Assembly: GCF_013359725.1 (NCBI RefSeq)
Contig: NZ_JABFMW010000002.1
Span: forward strand, 248,001-312,000
Length of the DNA: 64,000 nucleotides
From: Pseudarthrobacter sp. C4D7
GTDB taxonomy: Bacteria > Actinomycetota > Actinomycetes > Actinomycetales > Micrococcaceae
Direction: 5' to 3'
Every line of letters begins with the position of its first letter. Position 1 is the stretch's first letter. A program made the position numbers and the translations under genes. Positions 17,908 through 26,541 of the stretch are shown here, in pieces. The notes beneath the pieces are model-generated. The model saw only the letters and a program-made list of their open reading frames with translations. It was not told the DNA's origin and ran no database searches.

Positions 17908-19242
17908 ATGACCACACCTTCCAAGGTGGATACCATCACCGGTCCCAGCAGCCGGCATGAGGAACGCAAGGTCCTCGCCGGAACCCTCGTAGGCACCACC
18001 ATCGAGTGGTACGACTTCTTCATCTTTGCCCAGCTGACCGCAACGCTGCTGTCACCGCTGTTCCTGGCACCGCTGAACGAGTCCAACCCGGGACTGGCGC
18101 AGATCCTCTCCTTCGCACTCATTGGCATCAGCTTCCTTTTCCGCCCCCTCGGCGCAGTGATCGCCGGGCACCTGGGCGACCGCCTGGGACGGAAGGCCAT
18201 GCTGGTCTTCACCCTGGTGATGATGGGCGCAGCCACGGCACTCATCGGCATGCTGCCCACGTACGCGCAGATCGGCGCCTGGGCCCCCGTGCTGCTGATC
18301 CTGCTGCGTGTCATCCAGGGCTTCTCAGCCGGCGGCGAGTGGGGCGGCGCTGCCCTCATGGCCGTCGAACATGCGCCCGTCAACCGGCGCGGCCTCTTCG
18401 GCGCCTACCCCCAGATCGGCGTGCCCGTGGGCATGATCCTGGCCACCGGACTGCTGTTCTTCCTCAACACCAGCATGTCAAAGGAAGATTTCGCAGCCTG
18501 GGGCTGGCGGGTGCCGTTCCTGCTGTCCATCGTCCTGATCGTTGTGGGCTACCTCATCCGCCGCGCCGTCGCCGAAAGCCCGGTCTTCCAGGAAATGGCA
18601 CTCCGGAAGAAGGAAAGCAAGGCTCCCCTGGGTGAGCTGGTCCGGAACCACAAACTGCCCGTCCTGTACTCCACCCTGATCTTCATCGGCAACAACGCGG
18701 CCGGCTACCTGCTGATCGCGTTCTTCATCTCCTACGCCACCAAGACCCTGAAGATGCCCACCCCGCAGATCCTCCTGGCCACCACCCTGGCCTCGTTCGG
18801 CTGGCTGATCTTCACCCTTGTGGGCGGATGGCTGTCCGACCGTATTGGCCGCGTCAAGACCTTCCTGATCGGCTACGCCATTGTCTTTGCGTGGATGATC
18901 CCCATGTTTGCCCTGATCGACACCAAGAACATCATGCTGTACGGCGTTGCCCTGTTTGTCCTGACGATCGGCCTGGGCCTGTCCTACGGACCGATGTCCG
19001 CCATGTACGCCGAAATGTTCCCGGCACACGTCAGGTACTCCGGCATCTCCATCGGGTACGCCTTCGGGGCCATTCTCGGCGGCGCTTTTGCAGCCACCAT
19101 CGCTGAGGCGCTGCTGCAGTCCACCAAATGGACTGGGTCGATCGGCATCTACATCATGATCCTCTGCGTGATCTCGGCTGTGGGCGTGGTCCTGGCCAAG
19201 GAGACCAAAGGCCGCCCGCTCGGCGTCAGCAGCCACCACTGA
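17908..19242 (+). CDS. MFS transporter, metabolite:H+ symporter (MHS) family
   Basis: 444-residue symporter with 12 predicted helices. MHS hallmarks are the N-terminal GTTIEWYDFFIFA, GHLGDRLGRKAMLVFTL (motif A), GFSAGGEWGGAALMAVEHAP and the C-terminal FGAILGGAFAATIAEAL. Family members take up dicarboxylates, shikimate, betaine/proline or aromatic acids; the sequence does not say which. The divergent IclR regulator suggests an inducible carbon source such as an aromatic or organic acid (inference). A likely -10 (TACCCT) lies near 17824. Confidence 0.85.
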   Translation: MTTPSKVDTITGPSSRHEERKVLAGTLVGTTIEWYDFFIFAQLTATLLSPLFLAPLNESNPGLAQILSFALIGISFLFRPLGAVIAGHLGDRLGRKAMLVFTLVMMGAATALIGMLPTYAQIGAWAPVLLILLRVIQGFSAGGEWGGAALMAVEHAPVNRRGLFGAYPQIGVPVGMILATGLLFFLNTSMSKEDFAAWGWRVPFLLSIVLIVVGYLIRRAVAESPVFQEMALRKKESKAPLGELVRNHKLPVLYSTLIFIGNNAAGYLLIAFFISYATKTLKMPTPQILLATTLASFGWLIFTLVGGWLSDRIGRVKTFLIGYAIVFAWMIPMFALIDTKNIMLYGVALFVLTIGLGLSYGPMSAMYAEMFPAHVRYSGISIGYAFGAILGGAFAATIAEALLQSTKWTGSIGIYIMILCVISAVGVVLAKETKGRPLGVSSHH

Positions 19243-19560
19243 TCCCACCGGCACCCTGGCCCCACTAAGGTCAGGGAAGCCGGACGGCGGGTCCCACCCG
19301 CCCCACCGCGGCCTCCACCCGTCGCGGAACCGCACCACCAGCAGCCCGGACCGCTAGGTCCGGGCTGCTGCTGCGTGCGGGGCTGTTCTGCCCATCGCCG
19401 GGATTGACCGGCTCCCGGTAGCGTTGGCCCGGGGGCCGATAGCTGCGTGCCAACCGTGGGGCAGGATCAAACATGTGGGGGCAAGGTGGCGGGAGAAGCC
19501 AGCGGTTCAAAAATTTGGCGTGGACGCCGTTCATCCCGTGGGTGGCGTGCATCGACCATC
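19243..19560. other. Intergenic region with one terminator hairpin
   Basis: This 318-bp gap holds the terminator at 19339-19370. After it I see no convincing promoter or gene. An in-frame extension of the next lipoprotein gene reaches back to about 19447 but would destroy its signal peptide. Confidence 0.6.
19339..19370 (+). terminator. Hairpin after the MHS transporter gene
   Basis: A perfect 14-bp stem (CAGCAGCCCGGACC, loop GCTA, then its complement). No long T tract follows, so termination may be partial or assisted. Confidence 0.65.
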
Positions 19561-20070
19561 ATGCCCGCCACCCTCGCCCGCAGCGTGGCGCCCCTGGTTG
19601 CGGCCAGCCTTCTGGCGGCACTGGCGGCATGTTCGCCCGCCATGGACTCCCCGGCCGCGGGCCTGGATCTTGCCAACGCGAAACAGTCCCTTCTCAGCCA
19701 GCAGGACGAGCTGAAGGCAGTGGTGCGGCCGGACGAAGTGACCACGTGGACGCGGACCGAAAAGTCCCGTGCGTTGTTTGAATGCGGAAACGGCGGCTAC
19801 TACTGGCCGGGAACGATGGAGGTGGTCCTTACGCCGGATGCCGACGCCCCGTCCCTGCTGCCGCAGATCGAAGCCGAGTGGTCCGCGAAGCCTGGTTGGA
19901 CGGTCCAGTCCGGGACGGGCATCAATGGAATCCCCGAACTGGTCGTCGTCAGCGGGGACGGGTACCGGCATTCAATCGAGTACAACCCGCAGCGGAACTC
20001 ACTTTATGTGCTGTCCTCCTCCGCGTGTTTTCACATGGAGGGAAGGCCTGACCCGGGAGTTGACTACTGA
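19561..20070 (+). CDS. Small secreted lipoprotein, function unknown
   Basis: 169 residues. The N-terminus is a lipoprotein signal peptide: positively charged start, hydrophobic core VAPLVAASLLAAL and lipobox AAC-S at about residue 25. The mature part has no family I recognise; it contains two further Cys (FECGNGGYYW and SSACFHM) that could form a disulfide, and the segment MEVVLTPDADAPSLLPQIEAEW. ATG 19561 puts the signal peptide at the N-terminus. No operon partner is evident. Confidence 0.75.
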   Translation: MPATLARSVAPLVAASLLAALAACSPAMDSPAAGLDLANAKQSLLSQQDELKAVVRPDEVTTWTRTEKSRALFECGNGGYYWPGTMEVVLTPDADAPSLLPQIEAEWSAKPGWTVQSGTGINGIPELVVVSGDGYRHSIEYNPQRNSLYVLSSSACFHMEGRPDPGVDY

Positions 20071-20103
20071 CCCGGGGCCAACTGTCCGCAGGGTCCGGAC
20101 AGC

Positions 20104-20931
20104 CTAAACGGCCAGGAACGAGATGGCGGCCTGCTTGAAGGCCCTGCTGGTGATGGCGTTGGTGTGGTTCCGGCCCGGCAGGACCAGTTGCTCGGCCATG
20201 GATCCGGCACTGCGGGCAAGTTCGGCGAGCCTGGGCAGGGTGTGGGCCCGTTCGTCCTTATCGCCAACCACCAGCAGCATGGGAACGTGGGGTACCGCTT
20301 CGGCGGGGTCGTACGGTTCTGCCTTGATGGCCTCCACCAGGGACAACAGCGCGAAGATGTTGTTGCTCGGCAGGAGCAGGGCCATCTTGAGCAGCAGGGC
20401 GGTGGATTCGTCCTTGATCGGCGTGCCGTCCGCCAGGTAGTCCTGGGCGGCCCGAAGATCGAACTCGGCCAGCGGGTCCGAATCGTTGGGTCCGCCGAGC
20501 ACCAGCCGGTGCACCAGCTCGGGCTGCGTTGCGGCGAACTCCCACGCCAGGCGGGAGCCCAGGGAATAGCCCACAACGTCCAGCCCGCTGGCAGGGTCCC
20601 CGTCGTGCAGGGGGCGGGCTCCGGCGTCGAACGCCGCCTGGAGCAGATCTGCCCTGATCTTGCTGGGGGAGTAGGAATCGCGGTCCTCCGGCGCGCCGCT
20701 GCGGCCGTGGCCCGGAAGGTCAACGGTGATGATCCGGCGGCCCGCCTCAAGCAGTGCCGACACCCAGCCGGTGTCCTCCCAGTTGAGCTTGGAGGAGGAC
20801 GAAAAGCCGTGCAGCAGGAGGACTGGCCGGAGGCCCGCGTCGCTGGCGGGCTCGTGGACCGCCACGTACAGCTGCGGGTCGGTCCCTTCGACGGTGTGCC
20901 CCTGCTGCTGTCCGGTGTGCCTGCCGCTCAT
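20104..20931 (-). CDS. Alpha/beta-fold hydrolase
   Basis: 275-residue hydrolase of the alpha/beta superfamily. The oxyanion region is LLLHGFSSSSK, DLPGHGRSG follows strand 5, the nucleophile elbow is VGYSLGSRLAW, the acid is in VVGDKDERAH, and the catalytic His is in PGRNHTNAI. A helical lid lies between about residues 145 and 215. No signal peptide, so it is cytoplasmic. The substrate is unknown (esterase, C-C hydrolase or similar). It stands alone between two unrelated genes. Confidence 0.85.
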   Translation of the reverse strand: MSGRHTGQQQGHTVEGTDPQLYVAVHEPASDAGLRPVLLLHGFSSSSKLNWEDTGWVSALLEAGRRIITVDLPGHGRSGAPEDRDSYSPSKIRADLLQAAFDAGARPLHDGDPASGLDVVGYSLGSRLAWEFAATQPELVHRLVLGGPNDSDPLAEFDLRAAQDYLADGTPIKDESTALLLKMALLLPSNNIFALLSLVEAIKAEPYDPAEAVPHVPMLLVVGDKDERAHTLPRLAELARSAGSMAEQLVLPGRNHTNAITSRAFKQAAISFLAV

Positions 20932-21012
20932 GGTGTCAATTCCCCAATCAGGTACGGCGCCTGGGCGGGCCCGGCGCGTCGGTGCGTCTTCCTTTGAAAG
21001 GTACCCGCCACT

Positions 21013-22410
21013 TTACCTGTTGGCCAACCGGTTACGGCCGGCCAGGCGGGCCGCGGCGGCGCACGCCAGCGCAATGCCGGCGATCAGGGCGAAGGTGCTG
21101 AAGAGCTGGACGCGGCTGCTTTCTGCGCTGAAGCCGACAGCGAAGATGAGGCCCAGCAGGACCAGGCCCAGGATGGTGAGTCCAGGGAATCCTTTCATCC
21201 GCAGGGGCAGGGGTGAGCCGTCCCGGTCTGCCCGCCGGCGCAGGATCAGCTGCGAGACCAATGCGCTGCCCCACACCACCAGACACGTGGATCCCACCAG
21301 CTGGAAGAGTGCCGGGAGGATCCTTTCGGGGAACAGCAGCTCCAGGACGGTGGCGATGAAGCCAAAGGCCACGGATACCGCCACTGCCAGCAGGGGCACG
21401 CCGGCCTTGTTGAGGCGCGTGAGGACCCGGGGTGCCTCGCCGCGCTGGGAGAGTGAATAGGCCATGCGGGACGCGCCGTAGAGGTTCGCGTTCAGTGCCG
21501 AGAGGAGCGCGACGACGGCCACGAGGGTGATGGCGGTCGAGGCGCCGGGGATCCTGGCAGCATCCAGCACGCCGGCAAAGGGCGATGCGAGGCTTTTGGA
21601 CGTGGCGGGCAGGACCGCGGCAATGACGAACACGGAGCCGATGTAAAACACCAGGATGCGCCACACCACGGTGCGGATGGCCTTGCCGACGCTGCGCTCG
21701 GGATCCTCGGTCTCGGCTGCGGCCACGGAGACGATTTCGGTCCCGCCGAAAGCGAAGATCACCACGAACAGGGCCGCGGCAACACCGCCCAGCCCCTGTG
21801 GGGCAAAGTTTCCCGTGAGGTTTGACGCGCCGGGGGATTCGACGCCGGGCAGCAGGCCCAGGAGCAGGGCGGCGCCGACGGCCAGGAACAGGACGATGAC
21901 GGCCACCTTGAGGATGGCGAACCAGAACTCAAACTCCCCGAAGTTCCGGACACCGGCAAGGTTGATGCCGGTGAAGACCACCATGAACAGCAATGCCAGT
22001 GCCCAGACGGGGACGACCGGCCAGACGGAGAACAGGAGCCCGGCGGCGCCCAGGGCCTCGGCGGCGATCACCACCACCAGCTGCAGCCACCACAGCCATC
22101 CGATGGTGGCTCCCGCTGTCCGGCCCAGCGCCCGCTCCGCGTATACGGAAAAGGCGCCGCTGGTGGGGTTGGCTGCGGCCATCTCGCCCAGGGCCCACAT
22201 GACCAGGATGATCAGGGTTCCGGCCACGAGGTAGGAGACCAGCACCGCAGGTCCAGCTGCCTGGACGCCCGCGCCGGACCCCAGGAACAGCCCCGCGCCG
22301 ATGGCACTGCCCAGCCCCATCATGGTGAGCTGGCGCGGCTTCATGGTGTGGCCGGCTGTGGCGTTCGTGGGGATGGCGGCGGACGTGGTCCGGCCAGACT
22401 TCGTCGTCAT
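21013..22410 (-). CDS. Amino acid permease (APC superfamily, AAT family)
   Basis: 465-residue permease with about 12 helices. The AAT-family signature in helix 1 is intact (MMGLGSAIGAGLFLGSG), and YGASRMAYSLSQRGEAPRVLTR occurs in the loop after helix 8. It resembles GabP/AnsP/proline-type importers; the substrate is not determinable. It sits divergently from the nrtR-nad operon. An aspartate or amide substrate would fit the NadB requirement for L-aspartate, but that is speculation. Confidence 0.85.
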   Translation of the reverse strand: MTTKSGRTTSAAIPTNATAGHTMKPRQLTMMGLGSAIGAGLFLGSGAGVQAAGPAVLVSYLVAGTLIILVMWALGEMAAANPTSGAFSVYAERALGRTAGATIGWLWWLQLVVVIAAEALGAAGLLFSVWPVVPVWALALLFMVVFTGINLAGVRNFGEFEFWFAILKVAVIVLFLAVGAALLLGLLPGVESPGASNLTGNFAPQGLGGVAAALFVVIFAFGGTEIVSVAAAETEDPERSVGKAIRTVVWRILVFYIGSVFVIAAVLPATSKSLASPFAGVLDAARIPGASTAITLVAVVALLSALNANLYGASRMAYSLSQRGEAPRVLTRLNKAGVPLLAVAVSVAFGFIATVLELLFPERILPALFQLVGSTCLVVWGSALVSQLILRRRADRDGSPLPLRMKGFPGLTILGLVLLGLIFAVGFSAESSRVQLFSTFALIAGIALACAAAARLAGRNRLANR

Positions 22411-22624
22411 GGAGGCAATGCACCTTCTGGGGCTGGTGGGTGGGCGGGCCGCTGGGGGTCCGGGGTCCTTGTGGGACCTTTTGAATTTACCGCCTCCGGA
22501 ACGTGCCCGGAAACGCCGCCAGGAACGCCAGGCGCGGAACGCCGGCGAAACGGCTTCGTGGCACGCCGCCTGAGGTACCAGGCGGAAGCGGCAGAAATAT
22601 TTCCATTTCGGGCGGGCGCGGCCG

Positions 22625-22630
22625 TAGAAT
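22625..22630 (+). promoter_or_regulatory. -10 box for the nrtR-nad operon
   Basis: TAGAAT ends exactly at the left edge of the inverted repeat at 22630. TTCCAT at 22601-22606 is a possible -35 with an 18-bp spacer. A repressor on the repeat would block the start site. Confidence 0.6.
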
Positions 22631-22658
22631 TAGTTTTGGTCAAGATGACCATAACTAA
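22630..22658. promoter_or_regulatory. Probable NrtR operator
   Basis: Inverted repeat with arms TTAGTTTTGGTCA and TGACCATAACTAA around AGA; 12 of 13 positions are complementary. It is AT-rich in a GC-rich surrounding, overlaps the predicted start site, and lies 40 bp before nrtR, as expected for autoregulation. Confidence 0.75.
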
Positions 22659-22697
22659 AGATGGCGCCCACAGGGTGGTCGACGGAGACGGAAGGCG

Positions 22698-23417
22698 GTG
22701 AAGCGGGTGTACTACAGTTCGGCGAACGTTTCCGAGCGCCAGGCCGCGCCGCCGTCGCTGGCCATCTCCACGGTGATCTTCGCCCTGCGGCCCAGCGAGT
22801 CCTCTGGCCGGCCCACGTTGTGGCTTCCCCTGGTCCGCCGCATCCGGGAGCCCTTCAAGGGGCTGTGGGCCCTCCCGGGCGGACCCCTCAGCCACGACGA
22901 GTCACTCCAAAGCGCCGCGGCCCGCAACCTGCAGGAGACCACGGGCCTGGCGCCCCGGTACCTGGAACAGCTGTATGCCTTCGGCGGCCTGCACCGCTCG
23001 CCCACCCAGCGGGTGGTGTCCATCGTCTACTGGGCGCTGGTCCAGCCCACGGAAGCTGCGCTCGCCGACGAATCAGAGAACGTGAGGTGGTTCCGGGCGG
23101 ACCGTTTGGGCCACCTTGCCTTCGACCACAACGCCATCGTGGACTACGCCCTGGGCCGCCTTCGGAACAAGCTGGCCTATGGCTCGGTGGCCTACCACCT
23201 GCTGGGCGAGTACTTCACGCTGGCCCAGGTCCGCGAGGTCTACGAAGCCGTCCTGGACCGGCAACTGGACCCGGCCAACTTCCGCCGGCAGCTCAAATCG
23301 ACCCCGGAAATCGAAGAAACCGGGGAATACCTCCAGGGCGGCAAGCACCGCCCGCCACGCCTCTACCGCTACACCGGCCGGCCCGGCCTTGACCCAGACA
23401 ACAGGAGCACACCATGA
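22698..23417 (+). CDS. nrtR: NrtR-type Nudix-related repressor of NAD synthesis
   Basis: 239-residue regulator: an N-terminal Nudix fold (residues about 15-150) and a C-terminal winged helix (about 160-225). The Nudix box region GGPLSHDESLQSAAARNLQETTG keeps the spacing but loses the REUXEE glutamates (RNLQET), so it should bind ADP-ribose-like ligands rather than hydrolyse them. The wing includes YFTLAQVREVYEAVLDRQLDPANFRRQL. It is the first gene of an operon with nadABC, which supports the role. The start is GTG 22698 with GGAAGG just upstream; GTG 22707 is possible. ATGA overlap with nadA. Confidence 0.88.
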   Translation: MKRVYYSSANVSERQAAPPSLAISTVIFALRPSESSGRPTLWLPLVRRIREPFKGLWALPGGPLSHDESLQSAAARNLQETTGLAPRYLEQLYAFGGLHRSPTQRVVSIVYWALVQPTEAALADESENVRWFRADRLGHLAFDHNAIVDYALGRLRNKLAYGSVAYHLLGEYFTLAQVREVYEAVLDRQLDPANFRRQLKSTPEIEETGEYLQGGKHRPPRLYRYTGRPGLDPDNRSTP

Positions 23418-24715
23418 GCAGCGTCAATACGGCAATCCAGCTGATCACGCGCGAACAGGCCGAGAAAGGCGCCGCCACAGGCAGCACCTGCAGCCCGGCA
23501 CTGGCCAGGGGCCCGTGGGACTACGACCTGGCAGAGGCACTCGCCGGCGTTCCCGCCTACGGCCCGGGTGCCTCCAGTGCGGACCCGGCCCCTGCCACCA
23601 CTCCCCGCCAGGGCCAGCTGCCCGAGGAATACAAGCGGGCCAGCGACGCCGAACTCGGCGAACGGATCAAGGCCGCCAAAGACATCCTGGGTGAGCGGGC
23701 CGTCATCCTGGGACACTTCTACCAGCGCGACGAGGTGATCCAGTACGCCGACTTCGTGGGGGACTCCTTCCAGCTCGCCAACGCCGCGCTTACCAGGCCG
23801 GACGCGGAAGCCATCATTTTCTGCGGCGTCCACTTCATGGCCGAAACCGCTGACATCCTCTCCACCGCAGAGCAGGCCGTCATCCTGCCCAACCTCGCGG
23901 CAGGATGCTCCATGGCCGACATGGCAGATGCGGACTCCGTGGAGGAATGCTGGGAACAGCTCGCAGAGATCTTCGGCACCGAGCCCGACGCCGAAGGCCG
24001 GGTCCCGGTCATCCCCGTCACCTACATGAACTCCTCCGCAGCCCTGAAAGCTTTTTGCGGCGAGCACGGCGGCATTGTCTGCACGTCCTCGAACGCCAAG
24101 ACAGTCCTGGAGTGGGCGTTCCAGCGGGGCCAGCGGGTCCTGTTCTTCCCCGACCAGCACCTGGGCCGCAACACGGCGAAGGCACTGGGCGTGCCCCTGG
24201 AGAAGATGCCCATGTGGAACCCGCGCATGGACCTAGGGGGCAATGACGAACAGGCGCTCCTGGATTCCCGCGTTATCCTCTGGCACGGGTTCTGCTCGGT
24301 CCACAAGCGCTTCAGCGTCGCCCAGATTGAAAAGGCCCGGGCGGACTTCCCCGGCGTGCAGGTCATCGTGCACCCCGAATGCCCCATGGAAGTGGTGGAC
24401 GCCGCGGATTCCGCCGGCTCCACGGACTTCATTAAGAAGGCCATCGCCGCCGCCACCGGGCCCACCACGTTCGCCATCGGCACGGAAATCAACATGGTCA
24501 ACCGGCTTGCCGCCGAGTATCCGCAGCACACCATCTTCTGCCTGGACCCGGTGATCTGCCCCTGCTCCACCATGTACCGGATCCATCCCGGGTACCTCGC
24601 CTGGGTGTTGGAGGAACTGGTGGCCGGCCGCGTGGTCAACCGCATCACCGTGGACCAGGACGTGCAGGCCAACGCCAGGACGGCGCTTGAGCGCATGCTC
24701 GCCGCGAGGCCGTGA
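23414..24715 (+). CDS. nadA: Quinolinate synthase
   Basis: 433-residue [4Fe-4S] enzyme that condenses iminoaspartate with DHAP to quinolinate. The three cluster cysteines are visible in FCGVHFMAETADIL, IVCTSSNAKTV and VICPCSTMYRIHP; DQHLGRNTA and HPECPMEVVD are further family motifs. An N-terminal extension of about 70 residues precedes the core, longer than in E. coli NadA. It overlaps nrtR (ATGA) and nadB, so the operon is translationally chained. The nifS-like gene at the operon end probably supplies sulfur for the cluster. Confidence 0.95.
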   Translation: MSSVNTAIQLITREQAEKGAATGSTCSPALARGPWDYDLAEALAGVPAYGPGASSADPAPATTPRQGQLPEEYKRASDAELGERIKAAKDILGERAVILGHFYQRDEVIQYADFVGDSFQLANAALTRPDAEAIIFCGVHFMAETADILSTAEQAVILPNLAAGCSMADMADADSVEECWEQLAEIFGTEPDAEGRVPVIPVTYMNSSAALKAFCGEHGGIVCTSSNAKTVLEWAFQRGQRVLFFPDQHLGRNTAKALGVPLEKMPMWNPRMDLGGNDEQALLDSRVILWHGFCSVHKRFSVAQIEKARADFPGVQVIVHPECPMEVVDAADSAGSTDFIKKAIAAATGPTTFAIGTEINMVNRLAAEYPQHTIFCLDPVICPCSTMYRIHPGYLAWVLEELVAGRVVNRITVDQDVQANARTALERMLAARP

Positions 24716-26541
24716 TGACGCGCAGGCTGGCCGTCGTCGGAAGTGGCATCGCGGGCCTCTACGCGGCTCTGCTCGCCGCCGACGCCGGCGCTGACGTGGT
24801 GCTGCTGACCAAGGGCACGCTGGACCAGAGCAACACCTGGTACGCCCAGGGCGGCATCTCCGCCGTCCTCGCCGAGCCATCGCCCGGAGACACCGTCGCC
24901 GCGCACATCGCTGACACGCTCCGCGCCGGCGCCGGGCACTGCAACGAGGCAGCAGTCCGGCTGATGTGCACGCAGGCGCGGCAGGACATTGCCGCCCTGC
25001 AGCGATACGGTGTCGCCTTCGACGCGGGCCACGCCGGCGCAGGAGTGCGCAAGGCAACGCACGACGACGGCCCGGCCCTTGGGCTCGAAGCAGCCCACAG
25101 TGCCCCGCGGATCCTGCATGCGGGAGGGGACGCCACGGGTGCCCGCGTCGCCGGCGCACTGATCCAGGCCGTCCTGTCCCGGAAGGAGGACGGAAAGCTC
25201 ACCATCCGCGCGCACGCCCAGGCCACCGCCCTGGTGACGAGGGACGGGCAGGTGGCAGGAGTCGAGTATCTCCAGGACGGCGTGCTCTCGGTCCTGGACG
25301 CGGATGCCGTCCTGCTCGCCACCGGGGGAGCAGGACAGCTGTACGCCCAAACCACCAACCCCGCGGTAGCCACCGCCGACGGACTGGCGCTCGCCGTCCG
25401 CGCCGGAGCGGCAGTGGCAGACCTTGAGTTCTTCCAGTTCCACCCCACCTGCCTGGTCAGCTCCGCCACAGCCCATCCGGCCCGGCTGGACGGGCCACTG
25501 CTGATCTCCGAAGCCGTCCGCGGCGAGGGGGCCATCCTGCTGGACTCGGGCGGCCGCCGCTTCATGCAGGCCTACCACCCGGACGCCGAACTGGCACCCC
25601 GCGACGTCGTCTCCCGGAGTATTGCCCTCCACTTGGCCAAGCTGGGTGATCCCAACGGGCATGTCTACCTCGACGCCCGGGGCATCGAGCAGGTGCGGGG
25701 CGAGGGCTTCCTCCAACGGAGGTTCCCCACCCTCACCCGTAAAACCCTCGACGCCGGCATCGACTGGACGCGCGAGCTGGTCCCGGTCGCCCCAGCCGCG
25801 CACTACTGGATGGGCGGGGTACGCACGGACCTTTCCGCCCGCACTACCCTTCCCGGCCTCTATGCCGCCGGGGAGGTTGCGTGCACAGGCGTCCAAGGGG
25901 CAAACCGGCTGGCCAGCAACTCCCTCCTCGAGGGACTCGTTTTCGGCCGCCGCGCTGTTGAAGACTTTCTGGCGGGCAGCTCCGCAGGTCCCTCGGCGCC
26001 TGCGCTCGCGCCTCGCACCGGCGAACGCCTCGCAAGCTCGGCGGCCGATGCGGACGCTCACGCGACAACGGCGCTTTCGGGACCTCCGGAACTGCCGCAC
26101 GCTTCCGCGCCCCTGCCGCGAAACGCGAGTGCGCACGTTACCGTCCCTGCTGCTTTAGAAGGCGCGGCGGATCGCTCAGGGGTGCTGGCAGGGAGCGGGC
26201 CGTCCAGCTCCGGTGGGGGAGAAGGGGCCGGTGAGCCGTTTTCCCGGGAGGCTCTGCGCCGCCTTATGACGTCGCATGCCGGGGTGCTGCGGTCCGGGGA
26301 ATTGCTGGCCGAGGCCCGCCGCACGCTTGACCACTGGGCCGGCGTCGTCCGTCCTGACCTGGCCGGCGCTGCTGACCCTGGTGCCTGCGAGGACCGCAAC
26401 CTCCTGCTGGCCGCGCAGCTCTTGGTCGGCGCCGCCCTGAAACGCGGTGAATCGCTGGGGGCGCATTACCGCAGCGATGAACCCGCTGAAACTGCCAACC
26501 TGTCTTCCCTCCGCCCGAAAGCGAGCCTGCTCCATGACTGA
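24715..26541 (+). CDS. nadB: L-aspartate oxidase
   Basis: 608-residue FAD enzyme that oxidises L-aspartate to iminoaspartate for NadA. The dinucleotide-binding motif is VVGSGIAGLYAALLA; the active-site loop includes SNTWYAQGGISAV, and EFFQFHPTCLV plus YWMGGVRTDL are succinate dehydrogenase-like signatures. Between the FAD domain (ending FGRRAVEDFLAG) and the helical tail (starting FSREALRRLM) lies a low-complexity linker of about 90 residues, unusual and encoded at roughly 25976-26240 with a rare TTA codon. GTG 24712 is an alternative start one codon earlier. The stop overlaps nadC by 8 bp. Confidence 0.94.
   Translation: MTRRLAVVGSGIAGLYAALLAADAGADVVLLTKGTLDQSNTWYAQGGISAVLAEPSPGDTVAAHIADTLRAGAGHCNEAAVRLMCTQARQDIAALQRYGVAFDAGHAGAGVRKATHDDGPALGLEAAHSAPRILHAGGDATGARVAGALIQAVLSRKEDGKLTIRAHAQATALVTRDGQVAGVEYLQDGVLSVLDADAVLLATGGAGQLYAQTTNPAVATADGLALAVRAGAAVADLEFFQFHPTCLVSSATAHPARLDGPLLISEAVRGEGAILLDSGGRRFMQAYHPDAELAPRDVVSRSIALHLAKLGDPNGHVYLDARGIEQVRGEGFLQRRFPTLTRKTLDAGIDWTRELVPVAPAAHYWMGGVRTDLSARTTLPGLYAAGEVACTGVQGANRLASNSLLEGLVFGRRAVEDFLAGSSAGPSAPALAPRTGERLASSAADADAHATTALSGPPELPHASAPLPRNASAHVTVPAALEGAADRSGVLAGSGPSSSGGGEGAGEPFSREALRRLMTSHAGVLRSGELLAEARRTLDHWAGVVRPDLAGAADPGACEDRNLLLAAQLLVGAALKRGESLGAHYRSDEPAETANLSSLRPKASLLHD

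Noticed and set aside
22698..23417. Calling the Nudix-winged-helix protein an active Nudix hydrolase (MutT/NudF)
   Set aside because: The catalytic REUXEE glutamates are missing and it heads the nad operon, which fits the NrtR regulator better.
24022..26136. 704-codon open frame on the minus strand opposite nadA/nadB
   Set aside because: Shadow of GC-rich coding sequence; the plus-strand nadA and nadB carry full family motifs and the antisense product has none.
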